Below, piece by piece: positions 7,959 through 16,721 of a stretch of DNA of 64,000 bases. The notes under the pieces were generated by a model. The model was not told where the DNA came from. It was given only the letters and a program-made list of their open reading frames with translations, and ran no database searches. The translations under genes and the position numbers were made by a program. Source of the stretch: CAZAEB01 sp964484095 (lineage in GTDB: Bacteria; Patescibacteriota; Microgenomatia; UBA12405; BS750m-G30); assembly GCA_964484095.1 (NCBI GenBank), contig CAZAEB010000001.1:1-64000 (forward strand), in the 5' to 3' direction. Position 1 is the first letter of the stretch, and each line of letters starts with the position of its first letter.

Positions 7959-9014
7959 ATGAACGACCTAACTACAACCGCCTACTGGACCCGAAGGATG
8001 GTTAAGTATTCTGCCGTTTTTATTATTGTTTTTTTTGTGCTCAAATCAGCTGTCGGTATAATTACCACCTACTGGAAACAAAAAAACCCTCCTGAGCTTT
8101 CCCCACCCGATGTTGCTTTTGGCCAGCTTCCTAATATCGTCAAGCCAAAACAAGGAATTGACCAACCAGACAATTTTGTTCTAGAAACAATTGACGGCAG
8201 TCTACCGTCAATGCCTGAGCAGGCAAAAGTTTACTTTATTTCTTCCCAAGCGCCAAAATTTCTTGCCTTGGAAAATGCTACAAAAATCGCTAATTCACTT
8301 AATTTTTTTAGCGAACCGGAAAAGATAAACGAAAGTCTGTACCGCTACCACAACCAAACTGACAACACCACCCTAACCATTAACCCCCTAACAAAATCAC
8401 TTAAATTCGAATATCCATTTTTAAAGGATCAGACATTGACCGGTTTTAGACTAACCTCCCAAGAAAAAGCTATCTCTACCGCTGACAACTTTTTGGGAAA
8501 AATAAGCCAAGATAACAGTGATCTTCTTTCCCAACCAGCTGAAGTAATCTTAAAAAAACTAACCCCCACAGAGTTGGTATCAGCCCCCTCAATCTCAGAG
8601 GCTAATATTGCTCAAATAAACTACTCCAGAGGTTTAATAGAGGAAAAATTTCCAATCTATTCTCCCAATCTTGACAAACCCAACGTTTATGTCATTGTAA
8701 CCGAATCTTCCAGTAGTAAAAAACAGGTTGTTGAAGCAAGCTACAACCACTTTTTTATCGACCAAGAAAAATTTGCTACTTATCCTTTAAAACCGATTTC
8801 CCAAGCTTGGGAAGAGCTAAAAAGAAAAGAGTATCTACTGGCAAAGATTGAAAATACTTTCAATGAAGGCCCTTTAGCAATAAGAAGTGTAGAGCTTGGC
8901 TATTTTGACCCAAAAATCCCCACCAATTTTTTGCAACCGATATACATCTTTAAAGGAGACTATCAATTTTTTGGTTTCGTTCCTGCCATCTCAGTTGAGT
9001 GGCTCAGCAACTAA
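7959..9014 (+). CDS. Single-pass extracytoplasmic protein of unknown function
   Basis: 351 residues with one N-terminal membrane helix (about 15-36) and a large predicted external domain without cysteines. The C-terminal third (SQAWEELKRKEYLLAKI, then VELGYFDP) loosely recalls the YycH/YycI-type regulator fold. That resemblance is weak, and I assign no function. It is transcribed away from gltX. Its 3' end overlaps the convergent dac gene by 24 nt, so the last codons of both genes are antisense to each other. Confidence 0.8.
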   Translation: MNDLTTTAYWTRRMVKYSAVFIIVFFVLKSAVGIITTYWKQKNPPELSPPDVAFGQLPNIVKPKQGIDQPDNFVLETIDGSLPSMPEQAKVYFISSQAPKFLALENATKIANSLNFFSEPEKINESLYRYHNQTDNTTLTINPLTKSLKFEYPFLKDQTLTGFRLTSQEKAISTADNFLGKISQDNSDLLSQPAEVILKKLTPTELVSAPSISEANIAQINYSRGLIEEKFPIYSPNLDKPNVYVIVTESSSSKKQVVEASYNHFFIDQEKFATYPLKPISQAWEELKRKEYLLAKIENTFNEGPLAIRSVELGYFDPKIPTNFLQPIYIFKGDYQFFGFVPAISVEWLSN

Positions 9015-9935
9015 AGTCCAGGAAACATTTTTTTTCACCCAATCGAGAAGAATCTTGGTTTCGCTAAACCGATCATTACTACCCAAAATAACGGCGATTA
9101 ATCCTCTTGTTTTCTCAAGATCTTGAAATTGAAAATAACTGACAAAACATTCCCCTGCCTGATTTGTCCAACCAGTTTTCAATCCCTTAATTTCCGGTAT
9201 TACCCCTAAAAGCTGATTGGTGGTTTCTAGCTTGTGTTCAATCGTGCCACTAATATCTCTAACCACCGCGCTGTCAACCTCGATAATTGTTGAAAGAAGC
9301 TCGTTCTCTAAAAGCAATCTTGATAATCTGGCAATATCCAGAGCAGTCGCATAGTGATCCAGATCTTCCTCACCATCAAAGTTGGAAAAATGGGTTCGGG
9401 AAAAACCAAGATCAATCGCTTTTTGATTCATCGCCTCAATAAATTTTTCCACTCCTCCAGGATAATTATCGGCCAAAACAAAAGCGGCATCATTAGCTGA
9501 ATGAACCATGAGCCCAAGATAAAGATCAAAAACTGTAAGCTTTTCCCCTTCTTGCAAACCCATATTTCTCCCTACCAAATACTCTCTTTTTACCTCCAAT
9601 AACTGATCTTTGGAATAATAATCCATGGAAACTAGGGCAGTCATTATTTTTGTGATAGACGCAGGAGCCAAGGAAACGTTTTCGTTTTGAGATAACAAAA
9701 TCGCTCCCGAATCTACATCAACAATAAGAAACGAGCGGGCAGATAAATTAACAATTGACGCTTCAGGATCAACTATCGGCTGATCTACAGGGGCAAACTC
9801 AATCAAATATTCATCAGTTATTACTTCTCTTAAAACCGACCTATCTTTCCCAGAAAGGAAAAACATTAAAATAACAAGGAAAAGGGCCAAAAACAAAAAT
9901 CTATTAGAGGAAAACATTTTCAAAAACCGCTTCAT
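8991..9935 (-). CDS. D-alanyl-D-alanine carboxypeptidase (S11/PBP5 family)
   Basis: Trims the terminal D-Ala from peptidoglycan pentapeptides at the outer face of the membrane. An N-terminal hydrophobic helix (about 12-28) acts as signal or anchor. The three penicillin-binding motifs are clear: S93-ITK96, S146-AN and K253-TG. At 314 residues it lacks PBP5's C-terminal beta-domain and amphipathic anchor, so the N-terminal helix is probably the membrane tether. Its ATG overlaps the aspS stop (ATGA), which implies translational coupling in recJ-aspS-dac. Confidence 0.93.
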   Translation of the reverse strand: MKRFLKMFSSNRFLFLALFLVILMFFLSGKDRSVLREVITDEYLIEFAPVDQPIVDPEASIVNLSARSFLIVDVDSGAILLSQNENVSLAPASITKIMTALVSMDYYSKDQLLEVKREYLVGRNMGLQEGEKLTVFDLYLGLMVHSANDAAFVLADNYPGGVEKFIEAMNQKAIDLGFSRTHFSNFDGEEDLDHYATALDIARLSRLLLENELLSTIIEVDSAVVRDISGTIEHKLETTNQLLGVIPEIKGLKTGWTNQAGECFVSYFQFQDLEKTRGLIAVILGSNDRFSETKILLDWVKKNVSWTLVAEPLN

Positions 9936-11305
9936 TTTTCCTTCTTAGGATCAGTGATCAGTTTAATTCCCAACTCTCTCAGCTGTTTTGGGTCAACCTT
10001 AGAAGGAGCATTCATGACCGCAGTTCTGCCCCTGGCTGTCACCGGAAAAGCAATTGTCTCTCGAATGTTTTTCTCTCCAGTAGCCAACATTACCAACCTG
10101 TCAAAACCAAGAGCTATCCCTCCATGAGGAGGAACCCCGTAACTAAAAGCCTTAAGAAGATGACCAAACTTTTCCGTAATATCTTTTTTTGAATGACCTA
10201 AAATAGAAAATATCTTTTCCTGAATTTTAGGATCGGTAATCCTAATACTTCCTCCCGCCACCTCATGGCCGTTGCAAATCAAATCGTATTGCCAAGACCT
10301 CATTTTTAGGGGATCTTTTTCTAAAAAGGGTAGATCTTCCGGATTGGGAGAAGTAAACGGATGATGAATAGGACCCAATTTTCTGGTTTCGGTTTTTTCA
10401 AAAAGAGGAAAATCAACCACCCAAGCAAAGCCAAGCGAATCGTCAGATTTATCACTTCTGATGTCAAATTTGTCATCACCATATTTTTTCATCGCCTCTT
10501 TATAACTAATTCTTGGAAAAGGCTTTTTAAATATCTTTTTACCTACTGCTTTGAAAACCTCAATTACCACCGATTCGATAATATCCAAAACCTCATCCCT
10601 GCTAACAAAAGACATCTCGATATCAACCTGAGTAAACTCATATTGACGACTGGCACGAATATCTTCATCACGAAAACAACGAACCAGCTGAAAATACTTC
10701 TCTATTCCACCAACCATTAAAAGCTGTTTGTATTGCTGAGGAGATTGAGGAAGAGCATAAAATAAGCCTTTGTTATATCTAGAAGGCACCAAAAAATCTC
10801 TTGCTCCTTCCGGAGTAGACTTACTAAGATATGGGGTTTCAATTTCCCAAAAATCTCGACTTGAGAGTGACTGGCGAAAACTTTGCAAAAGATTATGACG
10901 AGTTTTCAAAATATTTTTCATCCTTTCTCGACGGATATCCAGATAGCGATATTCTAAACGAACTTCTTCATTGATTTCCTTTCCATCACTGTGGATATCA
11001 AATGGAAGAGGGTTAGACTTTGATAAAAGTTCAATCTTTTCTATCTGAATTTCAACCTTGCCTGTAGGAATTTTTTCATTAACAAATTTTGACTGTCTTT
11101 CAACAACTGTTCCTAAAACAGAAACAACATCCTCCTCAGAAAAACCTTTCAGTTTTGAATCGCCAACCATCTGGACAAAACCACTGCGATCACGAAGATC
11201 AAGAAAAATCACTTTTCCATGGTCTCTTTTAGAATCAATCCAGCCAAAAAGAACTACTTTTTGGCCTATTTTTTCTGGTATCTCGCAAACAGTTGTTCTT
11301 TTCAT
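9932..11305 (-). CDS. aspS: Aspartyl-tRNA synthetase, GAD insertion missing
   Basis: Class II synthetase with an N-terminal OB-fold anticodon-binding domain (VVLFGWIDSKRDHGKVIFLD). Motif 2 is FRDEDIRASRQYEFTQ and motif 3 is GIALGFDRLVML. The C-terminal bacterial extension ends in LRELGIKL. The protein is only 457 residues against about 590 in most bacteria: the text jumps from YGDDKFDIRSD directly to FAWVVDFPLFE, so the GAD insertion domain is deleted. All catalytic motifs remain, so an active compact enzyme is expected. Middle gene of recJ-aspS-dac. Confidence 0.95.
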   Translation of the reverse strand: MKRTTVCEIPEKIGQKVVLFGWIDSKRDHGKVIFLDLRDRSGFVQMVGDSKLKGFSEEDVVSVLGTVVERQSKFVNEKIPTGKVEIQIEKIELLSKSNPLPFDIHSDGKEINEEVRLEYRYLDIRRERMKNILKTRHNLLQSFRQSLSSRDFWEIETPYLSKSTPEGARDFLVPSRYNKGLFYALPQSPQQYKQLLMVGGIEKYFQLVRCFRDEDIRASRQYEFTQVDIEMSFVSRDEVLDIIESVVIEVFKAVGKKIFKKPFPRISYKEAMKKYGDDKFDIRSDKSDDSLGFAWVVDFPLFEKTETRKLGPIHHPFTSPNPEDLPFLEKDPLKMRSWQYDLICNGHEVAGGSIRITDPKIQEKIFSILGHSKKDITEKFGHLLKAFSYGVPPHGGIALGFDRLVMLATGEKNIRETIAFPVTARGRTAVMNAPSKVDPKQLRELGIKLITDPKKEK

Positions 11306-11317
11306 TTTTTGCCTTCG

Positions 11318-13003
11318 TTATTCTACCACTTTTTTTGATAGCTTTAAATCTGTCAATCGCAAAACCATCTTTTTCCTTCCTTGCCAAATATTTTCCTCAA
11401 AACAAGCCGCTATATCAACCAAATCTCCATTCTTTATCTTTGTCAACCAATTACCAAGTCCAAAACCAATTGACTCACAAACCTGTTTCTCTAAAGGTTT
11501 AGTTTCAGGATCATCTAGTAAAAGTTTTAAATGACTGCCGCCGTTGCCAACCGTCTTAACCTCGATTACCCTTAAATTTTTAAAAATAAATAATGGCTCT
11601 GGATTACCAATCCCAAAGGGAGACATTTTAGAAATCGTTCTATAATTTACTACGTTTACACTATTAAGTTTTAGTTGGGCTTCAATATCAATACTCCCTT
11701 GAAGACTTTTTTTGCTCAATTTCTTTTCGGCTATTTTATTAAGCTTTTTTTCAAAAGCAGGTATTTTTTTTGCAGGTATTGTAAAACCTGCCGCTAAAGA
11801 ATGACCGCCCACATCTACCAGTAGATCACCCATTTGTCTTAAGGTTCTAACAATATTAAACCCTTCTACAGATCTGGCCGAACCATATCCAAACCCATCC
11901 TCAATACTAATAACCACCGCTGGTCGACTATACACATTTGCAAGCTTTCCGGCAATTAATCCGACAATTCCCCGGTGATACTCACTGCTTGAAGAAATGA
12001 TTATCTGAGGCGGTTTTTTATTTTCTAAAAACTCATTTTCAACAATCAGAAATCCTTTCCCTGTTAAATCTTGCCGCTTGCTATTCACCTGGCAGGCATG
12101 TCTTGCCAAAAGCTCGCCTTTTTCCTTATCCCGAACGCAGATTAACTTAAGCCCATCAAGAGAATTAGCAATCCTGCCCAAAGCATTTAACCTGGGAGCG
12201 ATACTAAAAGAAATTTTTTGGGTATCGATTTTTTCCCCTTCAATTCCTGCCTGACGAAAAAGACTTATTAGGCCGGGTCTTTTAGTCTTTTCAAGATAAG
12301 TAGCTCCGTATTTTATTATCCTTCTGTTTAGTCCTAAAACCGGCAGCATATCTGCCACCGTTCCTAGCGCCGCTAATCCTAAATCAGGAAAAGAAAGATT
12401 GGGTAAAGACACATATTTTAAAAAGAACCAGGTTACTCCACTACCGGAAAGAGAGGTTGAGTGAACAACCGCTGTCGCCTGGGGAAGTTGTTTTCCCTCC
12501 AGATGATGATCGATAATGATTGTGTCTATTCCTTTGCTTTTCAACTCCCTTACCGCCTTATTGGCGACAATACCGTTATCAACAGTAATAACCAGTCCAA
12601 TATCAGGAAATTTCTTTTTAATCTTAAAAACTTTTGAGGAATTCAAACCATATCCGTCTTTATTTCGATCAGGAATATGAGGAATAACCTGAACTCCGGC
12701 AAAATGGAGTCCTTCCCATAAAAGCGCAGTACTACAAAAACCATCAACATCATAATCGCCATAAATCAAAATCCTTTCCTTTTTCTCAATCGCTTCTTTT
12801 ATCCTTTCCCCTGCTTTTGTTATCTCTTTTTCGTTTATGCCTGTTTTGTTAATACTTACCTCATCAAGAGAAGTGGGATTTAAAAACTCATCAATTTCTT
12901 TAGCCTTTTTAATTCCCCGGTTCCAAAGTAGGTATTTTAGAAGGTTATCGCCTGTCAGCTTTTTTTTCAAAAAAGGATTATTTTTTTTCATTACCCATCT
13001 CAT
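11318..13003 (-). CDS. recJ: Single-stranded-DNA-specific exonuclease RecJ
   Basis: 5'-3' single-strand exonuclease for recombination and repair. DHH-family motifs: DYDVDGFCS, VITVDNGI, IIDHHLEG and, in DHHA1, GGHSLAAGFT. A C-terminal OB-fold-like region completes the 561-residue protein. An open frame continues upstream to 13129 but would run through the divergent cca gene and its promoter. I therefore take the ATG at 13003 (or the one at 12991), just after the -10 box. First gene of the operon, 12 nt before aspS. Confidence 0.94.
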   Translation of the reverse strand: MRWVMKKNNPFLKKKLTGDNLLKYLLWNRGIKKAKEIDEFLNPTSLDEVSINKTGINEKEITKAGERIKEAIEKKERILIYGDYDVDGFCSTALLWEGLHFAGVQVIPHIPDRNKDGYGLNSSKVFKIKKKFPDIGLVITVDNGIVANKAVRELKSKGIDTIIIDHHLEGKQLPQATAVVHSTSLSGSGVTWFFLKYVSLPNLSFPDLGLAALGTVADMLPVLGLNRRIIKYGATYLEKTKRPGLISLFRQAGIEGEKIDTQKISFSIAPRLNALGRIANSLDGLKLICVRDKEKGELLARHACQVNSKRQDLTGKGFLIVENEFLENKKPPQIIISSSSEYHRGIVGLIAGKLANVYSRPAVVISIEDGFGYGSARSVEGFNIVRTLRQMGDLLVDVGGHSLAAGFTIPAKKIPAFEKKLNKIAEKKLSKKSLQGSIDIEAQLKLNSVNVVNYRTISKMSPFGIGNPEPLFIFKNLRVIEVKTVGNGGSHLKLLLDDPETKPLEKQVCESIGFGLGNWLTKIKNGDLVDIAACFEENIWQGRKKMVLRLTDLKLSKKVVE

Positions 13004-13010
13004 ACCATCT

Positions 13011-13020
13011 ATTATATAAT
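13011..13020. promoter_or_regulatory. Overlapping divergent -10 boxes for recJ and cca
   Basis: The sequence ATTATATAAT reads TATAAT on both strands (plus 13015-13020, minus 13016-13011). It lies 8 nt before the cca ATG and 7 nt before the recJ ATG at 13003. For recJ, TTGGTG sits 17 nt upstream as a partial -35. The two promoters share bases, so polymerase can serve only one direction at a time. Confidence 0.5.
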
Positions 13021-13028
13021 AGGTCAGC

Positions 13029-14384
13029 ATGAACACCAATCTTCCATTATTAATTAAAAAAATAGCTAAAAACTTTATCAACAACAACTTTGAAATATAT
13101 CTTGTCGGTGGCGCAGCCAGAGACATCATTATGAACAGAAAGGTTCACGACTGGGATCTTACTACCAATGCCACTCCGGAGCAAATACTGAAAATTTTTC
13201 CCAAAAACAGTTTTTATAATAACCGATTCGGAACAGTAGGAATAACAACTAGTGAAAAAGAAGTAGTCGAAGTAACTACCTTTAGAAAAGAATTAAATTA
13301 CACTGACAAAAGACATCCGGAAAAAGTCAAATGGGGGAAAACAATTAAAGATGACCTTTCTCGGAGAGACTTTACAATAAACGCAATTGCGGTAAAGCTT
13401 TCTTTTAAAGCCAGTAGCTTAATTAGTGAAATATTTGATCCTTTCAAAGGACAAAAAGATATCAAAAGTAAAACAATTATCGCGGTTGGAGATCCCAACG
13501 ATAGATTTTCCGAGGATGCTTTAAGAATGATTCGAGCAATTAGAATTGCTTCTCAGATTGGTTTTATCATTGAAGATAAAACATTTGCCTCGATAATAAA
13601 AAATTCTGGCCTGATAAAAAAAATCTCCTGGGAAAGAATAAGAGACGAACTTTTTAAAATCCTGGTCAGCGCCCACCCCAACCAAGGAATCTGCTTTCTT
13701 TATAGCTCAAAACTACTTTCTCACATTCTTCCCGAACTAATCGTTGGAAAAGGTGTAGAACAGGCCAAACACCACACCGACGATGTTTGGACTCACTGCC
13801 TTAAATCCCTGGAGAACACCCCATCAAAAGACCCTATTGTTAAACTGGCCGCTCTTATTCATGATGTCGGTAAGCCATTTACCGCCCAAGGCGAAGGAGA
13901 AAAAAGAACTTTTTACAATCATGAAATTGCCGGTGGCAGAATTGCAAATGAAATCGGCAAAAGACTCAAGCTTTCCAAAAAAGATCTAATCAGACTTAGA
14001 AAACTGGTTCGCTGGCATCAGTTTAGTGTAGATGAAAAACAAACCGATAAAGCACTAAGAAGATTTGTCCGCCATATTGGCAAAGAAAACTTAAAAGACA
14101 TATTAAAAGTAAGAGCTGGAGACAGGCTGGGAAGCGGGGTAGGAAAAACCTCCTGGCGAACCGAGCTTTTCAAAAAAAGATTAATAGAAGTTCAAAAACA
14201 ACCGTTTTCAATAAAAGACCTCAAGATTAACGGGAAAGATGTAATGAAAACTCTCAACATTCCTCCCGGGCCAGAGATAGGCAATGTATTAACCGCTCTT
14301 TTTGAAGAAGTAGAAGATAATAAAGATCTCAATAATAGAAAAGATCTCTTAAAAAGAATGCTGGAAATTAAAAAAGGAAAGTAA
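13029..14384 (+). CDS. cca: CCA-adding tRNA nucleotidyltransferase with HD domain
   Basis: Adds or repairs the 3'-CCA of tRNAs. Class II nucleotidyltransferase head: LVGGAARDIIM, then the metal-binding DWDLTT, RRDFTINAIA, and DRFSEDALRMIRAIR with the nucleotide-selecting EDxxR. An HD phosphohydrolase domain follows (ALIHDVGKP), as in the long bacterial type. 451 residues. The -10 box lies 8 nt before the ATG, so the mRNA is probably leaderless. It converges with secF, with the stops two bases apart. Confidence 0.95.
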   Translation: MNTNLPLLIKKIAKNFINNNFEIYLVGGAARDIIMNRKVHDWDLTTNATPEQILKIFPKNSFYNNRFGTVGITTSEKEVVEVTTFRKELNYTDKRHPEKVKWGKTIKDDLSRRDFTINAIAVKLSFKASSLISEIFDPFKGQKDIKSKTIIAVGDPNDRFSEDALRMIRAIRIASQIGFIIEDKTFASIIKNSGLIKKISWERIRDELFKILVSAHPNQGICFLYSSKLLSHILPELIVGKGVEQAKHHTDDVWTHCLKSLENTPSKDPIVKLAALIHDVGKPFTAQGEGEKRTFYNHEIAGGRIANEIGKRLKLSKKDLIRLRKLVRWHQFSVDEKQTDKALRRFVRHIGKENLKDILKVRAGDRLGSGVGKTSWRTELFKKRLIEVQKQPFSIKDLKINGKDVMKTLNIPPGPEIGNVLTALFEEVEDNKDLNNRKDLLKRMLEIKKGK

Positions 14385-14401
14385 ATTACCTCACCTTTTT
14401 T
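14370..14401. terminator. Bidirectional terminator candidate between cca and secF
   Basis: AAAAAAGG (14370-14377) can pair with CCTTTTTT (14394-14401). The 16-nt loop can itself pair GTAA with TTAC. T-runs follow on both strands. The arms are built from the last codons of cca and secF. The stem is AT-rich, so strength is uncertain. Confidence 0.4.
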
Positions 14402-15258
14402 TTATTAATCAGCCTCTCCCAAACTACCAAAAGAGGTACCGCAGTAAATGTCGAGGAATAGGTTCCTAAAACAGTTCCAATTAGCAACGCCAACCCAAAC
14501 CAGCGAGTAGACTCCCCTCCCAGTAAAAATAGAGAGGCAAGAACGAAAATAATCGTCATTGAGTTATTTATTGAACGAACCAAAGTTTCTCCTACCGCCA
14601 TGTCAGCAACATCAGTAACAGAAGATTTTCCATAAATCTTTTTAAGCTCTCTGATTCGATCATAAACCACTACCGTATCATGAACGGAAAAAGAAAGAAT
14701 CGTTAAAAATGCGGTTACAAAAAGAGCATCAACTTCAATTCCCATAAAATGACCCAAAAGACTAAATGAGCCCACTAAAATTAAACTGTCATGAAGCATC
14801 GCCAAAACAGCACACACCCCAAACTTAAAGCTTTTAAAACGAAGATTAATATATAGAAGAATTGAAAGGGCGGCAATTAACACGCCGGTCAACGCTTTTA
14901 CCAAAAGCTCCTGGCCCAAACTAGGACCTAAAGACTCAAAACGAAGCTCACTAAATTCACCTACTTCTTCTTCTAAGACCTTTTCCCACTCCTGTTTCAA
15001 CTCACCACTGTCATGGGTAGATTTAATCAAAAACTCGCCTCCACCAAGCTCCTGAACGCTTAAAAGCTTCTCGCTAGACCCTAAAGAGCCGGCTACTTTC
15101 TCCATTGCTGCTTTTTGGGAAAAAGAAATCTCCCATAGATTGCCGCCAACAAAATCAATAGAAGGTTTCAGTCCCCAGCTAAGCAAAGAAAACATGCTAA
15201 TAACAATAAGAATGGCTGACAATGAAAAATACAACCATCGCAGATGCATAAACCTCAT
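14386..15258 (-). CDS. secF: Protein translocase subunit SecF
   Basis: Partner of SecD in proton-driven export through SecYEG. 290 residues with six predicted membrane helices and a short external P4-like domain (residues about 35-120). The family motif FSVHDTVVVYDRIREL is present in the fourth-helix region, and the N-terminus carries DFVGGNLWE. Its ATG overlaps the secD stop (ATGA), so the two subunits are translationally coupled. Last gene of the six-gene operon that starts with the DUF4446 gene. Confidence 0.95.
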   Translation of the reverse strand: MRFMHLRWLYFSLSAILIVISMFSLLSWGLKPSIDFVGGNLWEISFSQKAAMEKVAGSLGSSEKLLSVQELGGGEFLIKSTHDSGELKQEWEKVLEEEVGEFSELRFESLGPSLGQELLVKALTGVLIAALSILLYINLRFKSFKFGVCAVLAMLHDSLILVGSFSLLGHFMGIEVDALFVTAFLTILSFSVHDTVVVYDRIRELKKIYGKSSVTDVADMAVGETLVRSINNSMTIIFVLASLFLLGGESTRWFGLALLIGTVLGTYSSTFTAVPLLVVWERLINKKKVR

Positions 15259-16520
15259 CTTTTGCCTCCCTTGCCATACAAAACTCTCATAATTGTTCTG
15301 ACAACAACAATTCCAGTGAACATTTCAATAATTACTCCCAATCCTAAGGTAAGGGCAAAGCCTCTTACCATTCCTGAAGTATTTAAAAACGTCCAATCAA
15401 AAGGATTAAAAAGAATTAGGGTGGTAATTAATGTGCAAATATTGGCATCTCTTATTGATTCCCAAGCCCTGCCAAAACCAAGCTCCATTGCTATCCGCCA
15501 GGGTCTTCCCAGTCTAATTTCCTCCTTCATTCGTTCAAATATCAAAATATTAGAGTCCACCGCCATTCCTAATGAAAGTAAAAAACCAGCCACTCCTGGC
15601 ATTGTCAATGTTACCGGAATCAACTTATATAAAGCCAAGCTTAAAATCGCATAGATAAGCAGACCAAGATTAGCCAGCATCCCCAATCTTCCATAAAAAC
15701 CAACCATAAAAAGGGCTACTAACCCGACCCCCACCAAACCAGCTCTTATCCCCTTGCTAATCGACTCTTCTCCCAAGGTAGCACTAATCGTCCTTTGCTC
15801 AATAAGTTCAACTGAAACAGGTAAAGCGCCCGCATTTAACTGACTAACCATCTGTTTTGCTTCTTCTATGACAAAGTTGCCGCTAATTACCGCCCTGCCG
15901 TCAATAATCGGTTCGTTTATCGACGGAGCAGAAACTAAAAAGTTGTCTAAAAATATTGCCATCATCTTGTCAACATTATTTTTGGTTAGCTCGCCAAAGA
16001 TATCCTTGCCCTTATCATCAAACTCTAAAGACACCTGAGGTTTACCAGTGTTGGGATCAAAAACAACTTCGGCTTTTTTCAAGTTTGCTCCACTCAAATC
16101 AGTTTCTTTTGAAAAAAGATCATAAATCGTGGCCGACTCGGTTGCCTCTGGAGGAAGATCTGTTTCTAATTTGAAATTTAGTTGGGCTGTCTGACCGATA
16201 AGAGCAACTGCTTTTGTGGGATCGACCTCTCCGGGTATCTCAACTACCAGTCGATCTTCACTGCTGGTTTTTGATGTTTGAACTACCGCCTCACTCAGTC
16301 CAAACATATTGACTCGGCGCTCAATATTGTCTCTCAGCGAAGAAAGCGCTTTTGCCCTATCTTCCTCTGGAAGTTTATCCGTTTCCGCCCTAAAAACCAG
16401 ATGAGCTCCACCGGCAAGATCAAGACCTTTTTTTAAAGGCCTGTTTTTGGACAGATCCACAACCAATGCCAATGCTGTCAATACCAATATAAACAAAAAG
16501 ATTGTTTTTGGATTTTTCAC
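15255..16520 (-). CDS. secD: Protein translocase subunit SecD
   Basis: 421 residues, first helix at the N-terminus, then DLAGGAHLVFR and the external P1 region (about 35-255) with PGEVDPTKA and SQLNAGALP. The remaining helices carry GLVALFMVGFYG, MPGVAGFLLSLGMAVDSNILIFER and the RD(A)N region. It starts with GTG in a GTGA overlap with the AbrB-like gene. Length is at the short end for SecD, as is usual in reduced genomes. Confidence 0.95.
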   Translation of the reverse strand: MKNPKTIFLFILVLTALALVVDLSKNRPLKKGLDLAGGAHLVFRAETDKLPEEDRAKALSSLRDNIERRVNMFGLSEAVVQTSKTSSEDRLVVEIPGEVDPTKAVALIGQTAQLNFKLETDLPPEATESATIYDLFSKETDLSGANLKKAEVVFDPNTGKPQVSLEFDDKGKDIFGELTKNNVDKMMAIFLDNFLVSAPSINEPIIDGRAVISGNFVIEEAKQMVSQLNAGALPVSVELIEQRTISATLGEESISKGIRAGLVGVGLVALFMVGFYGRLGMLANLGLLIYAILSLALYKLIPVTLTMPGVAGFLLSLGMAVDSNILIFERMKEEIRLGRPWRIAMELGFGRAWESIRDANICTLITTLILFNPFDWTFLNTSGMVRGFALTLGLGVIIEMFTGIVVVRTIMRVLYGKGGKR

Positions 16521-16717
16521 TTTATAGATTTCTTTTTGCCGTTTGCAAATAGAAGTATTTGTTTTGGACGTTTTAAGAATTGAACGGTCATTTTGCTATT
16601 ATTTTCATCTAAATTAAAATCAACATCGTCGCCGATCTCTACTCCCAGCTGTTTTGCAAACTCAGAAGGAATTGTTACCGCTATACTGTTGCCTGTTTTT
16701 ATCACTTTTCTTTTCAT
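16517..16717 (-). CDS. AbrB/MazE-type DNA-binding protein
   Basis: 66 residues. The swapped-hairpin AbrB/SpoVT domain is clear: VIKTGNSIAVTIPSEFAKQL followed by GVEIGDDVDF. Such proteins are antitoxins or transition-state regulators. No toxin gene lies next to it; the neighbours are a HTH/nucleotidyltransferase-like protein upstream and secD downstream (GTGA overlap). This suggests a regulator embedded in the operon rather than a classic toxin-antitoxin pair. Target unknown. Confidence 0.85.
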   Translation of the reverse strand: MKRKVIKTGNSIAVTIPSEFAKQLGVEIGDDVDFNLDENNSKMTVQFLKRPKQILLFANGKKKSIK

Positions 16718-16721
16718 TAAA

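Noticed and set aside
13004..13129. N-terminal extension of recJ
   Set aside because: It would cover the divergent promoter and the start of cca; the extra residues do not match RecJ.
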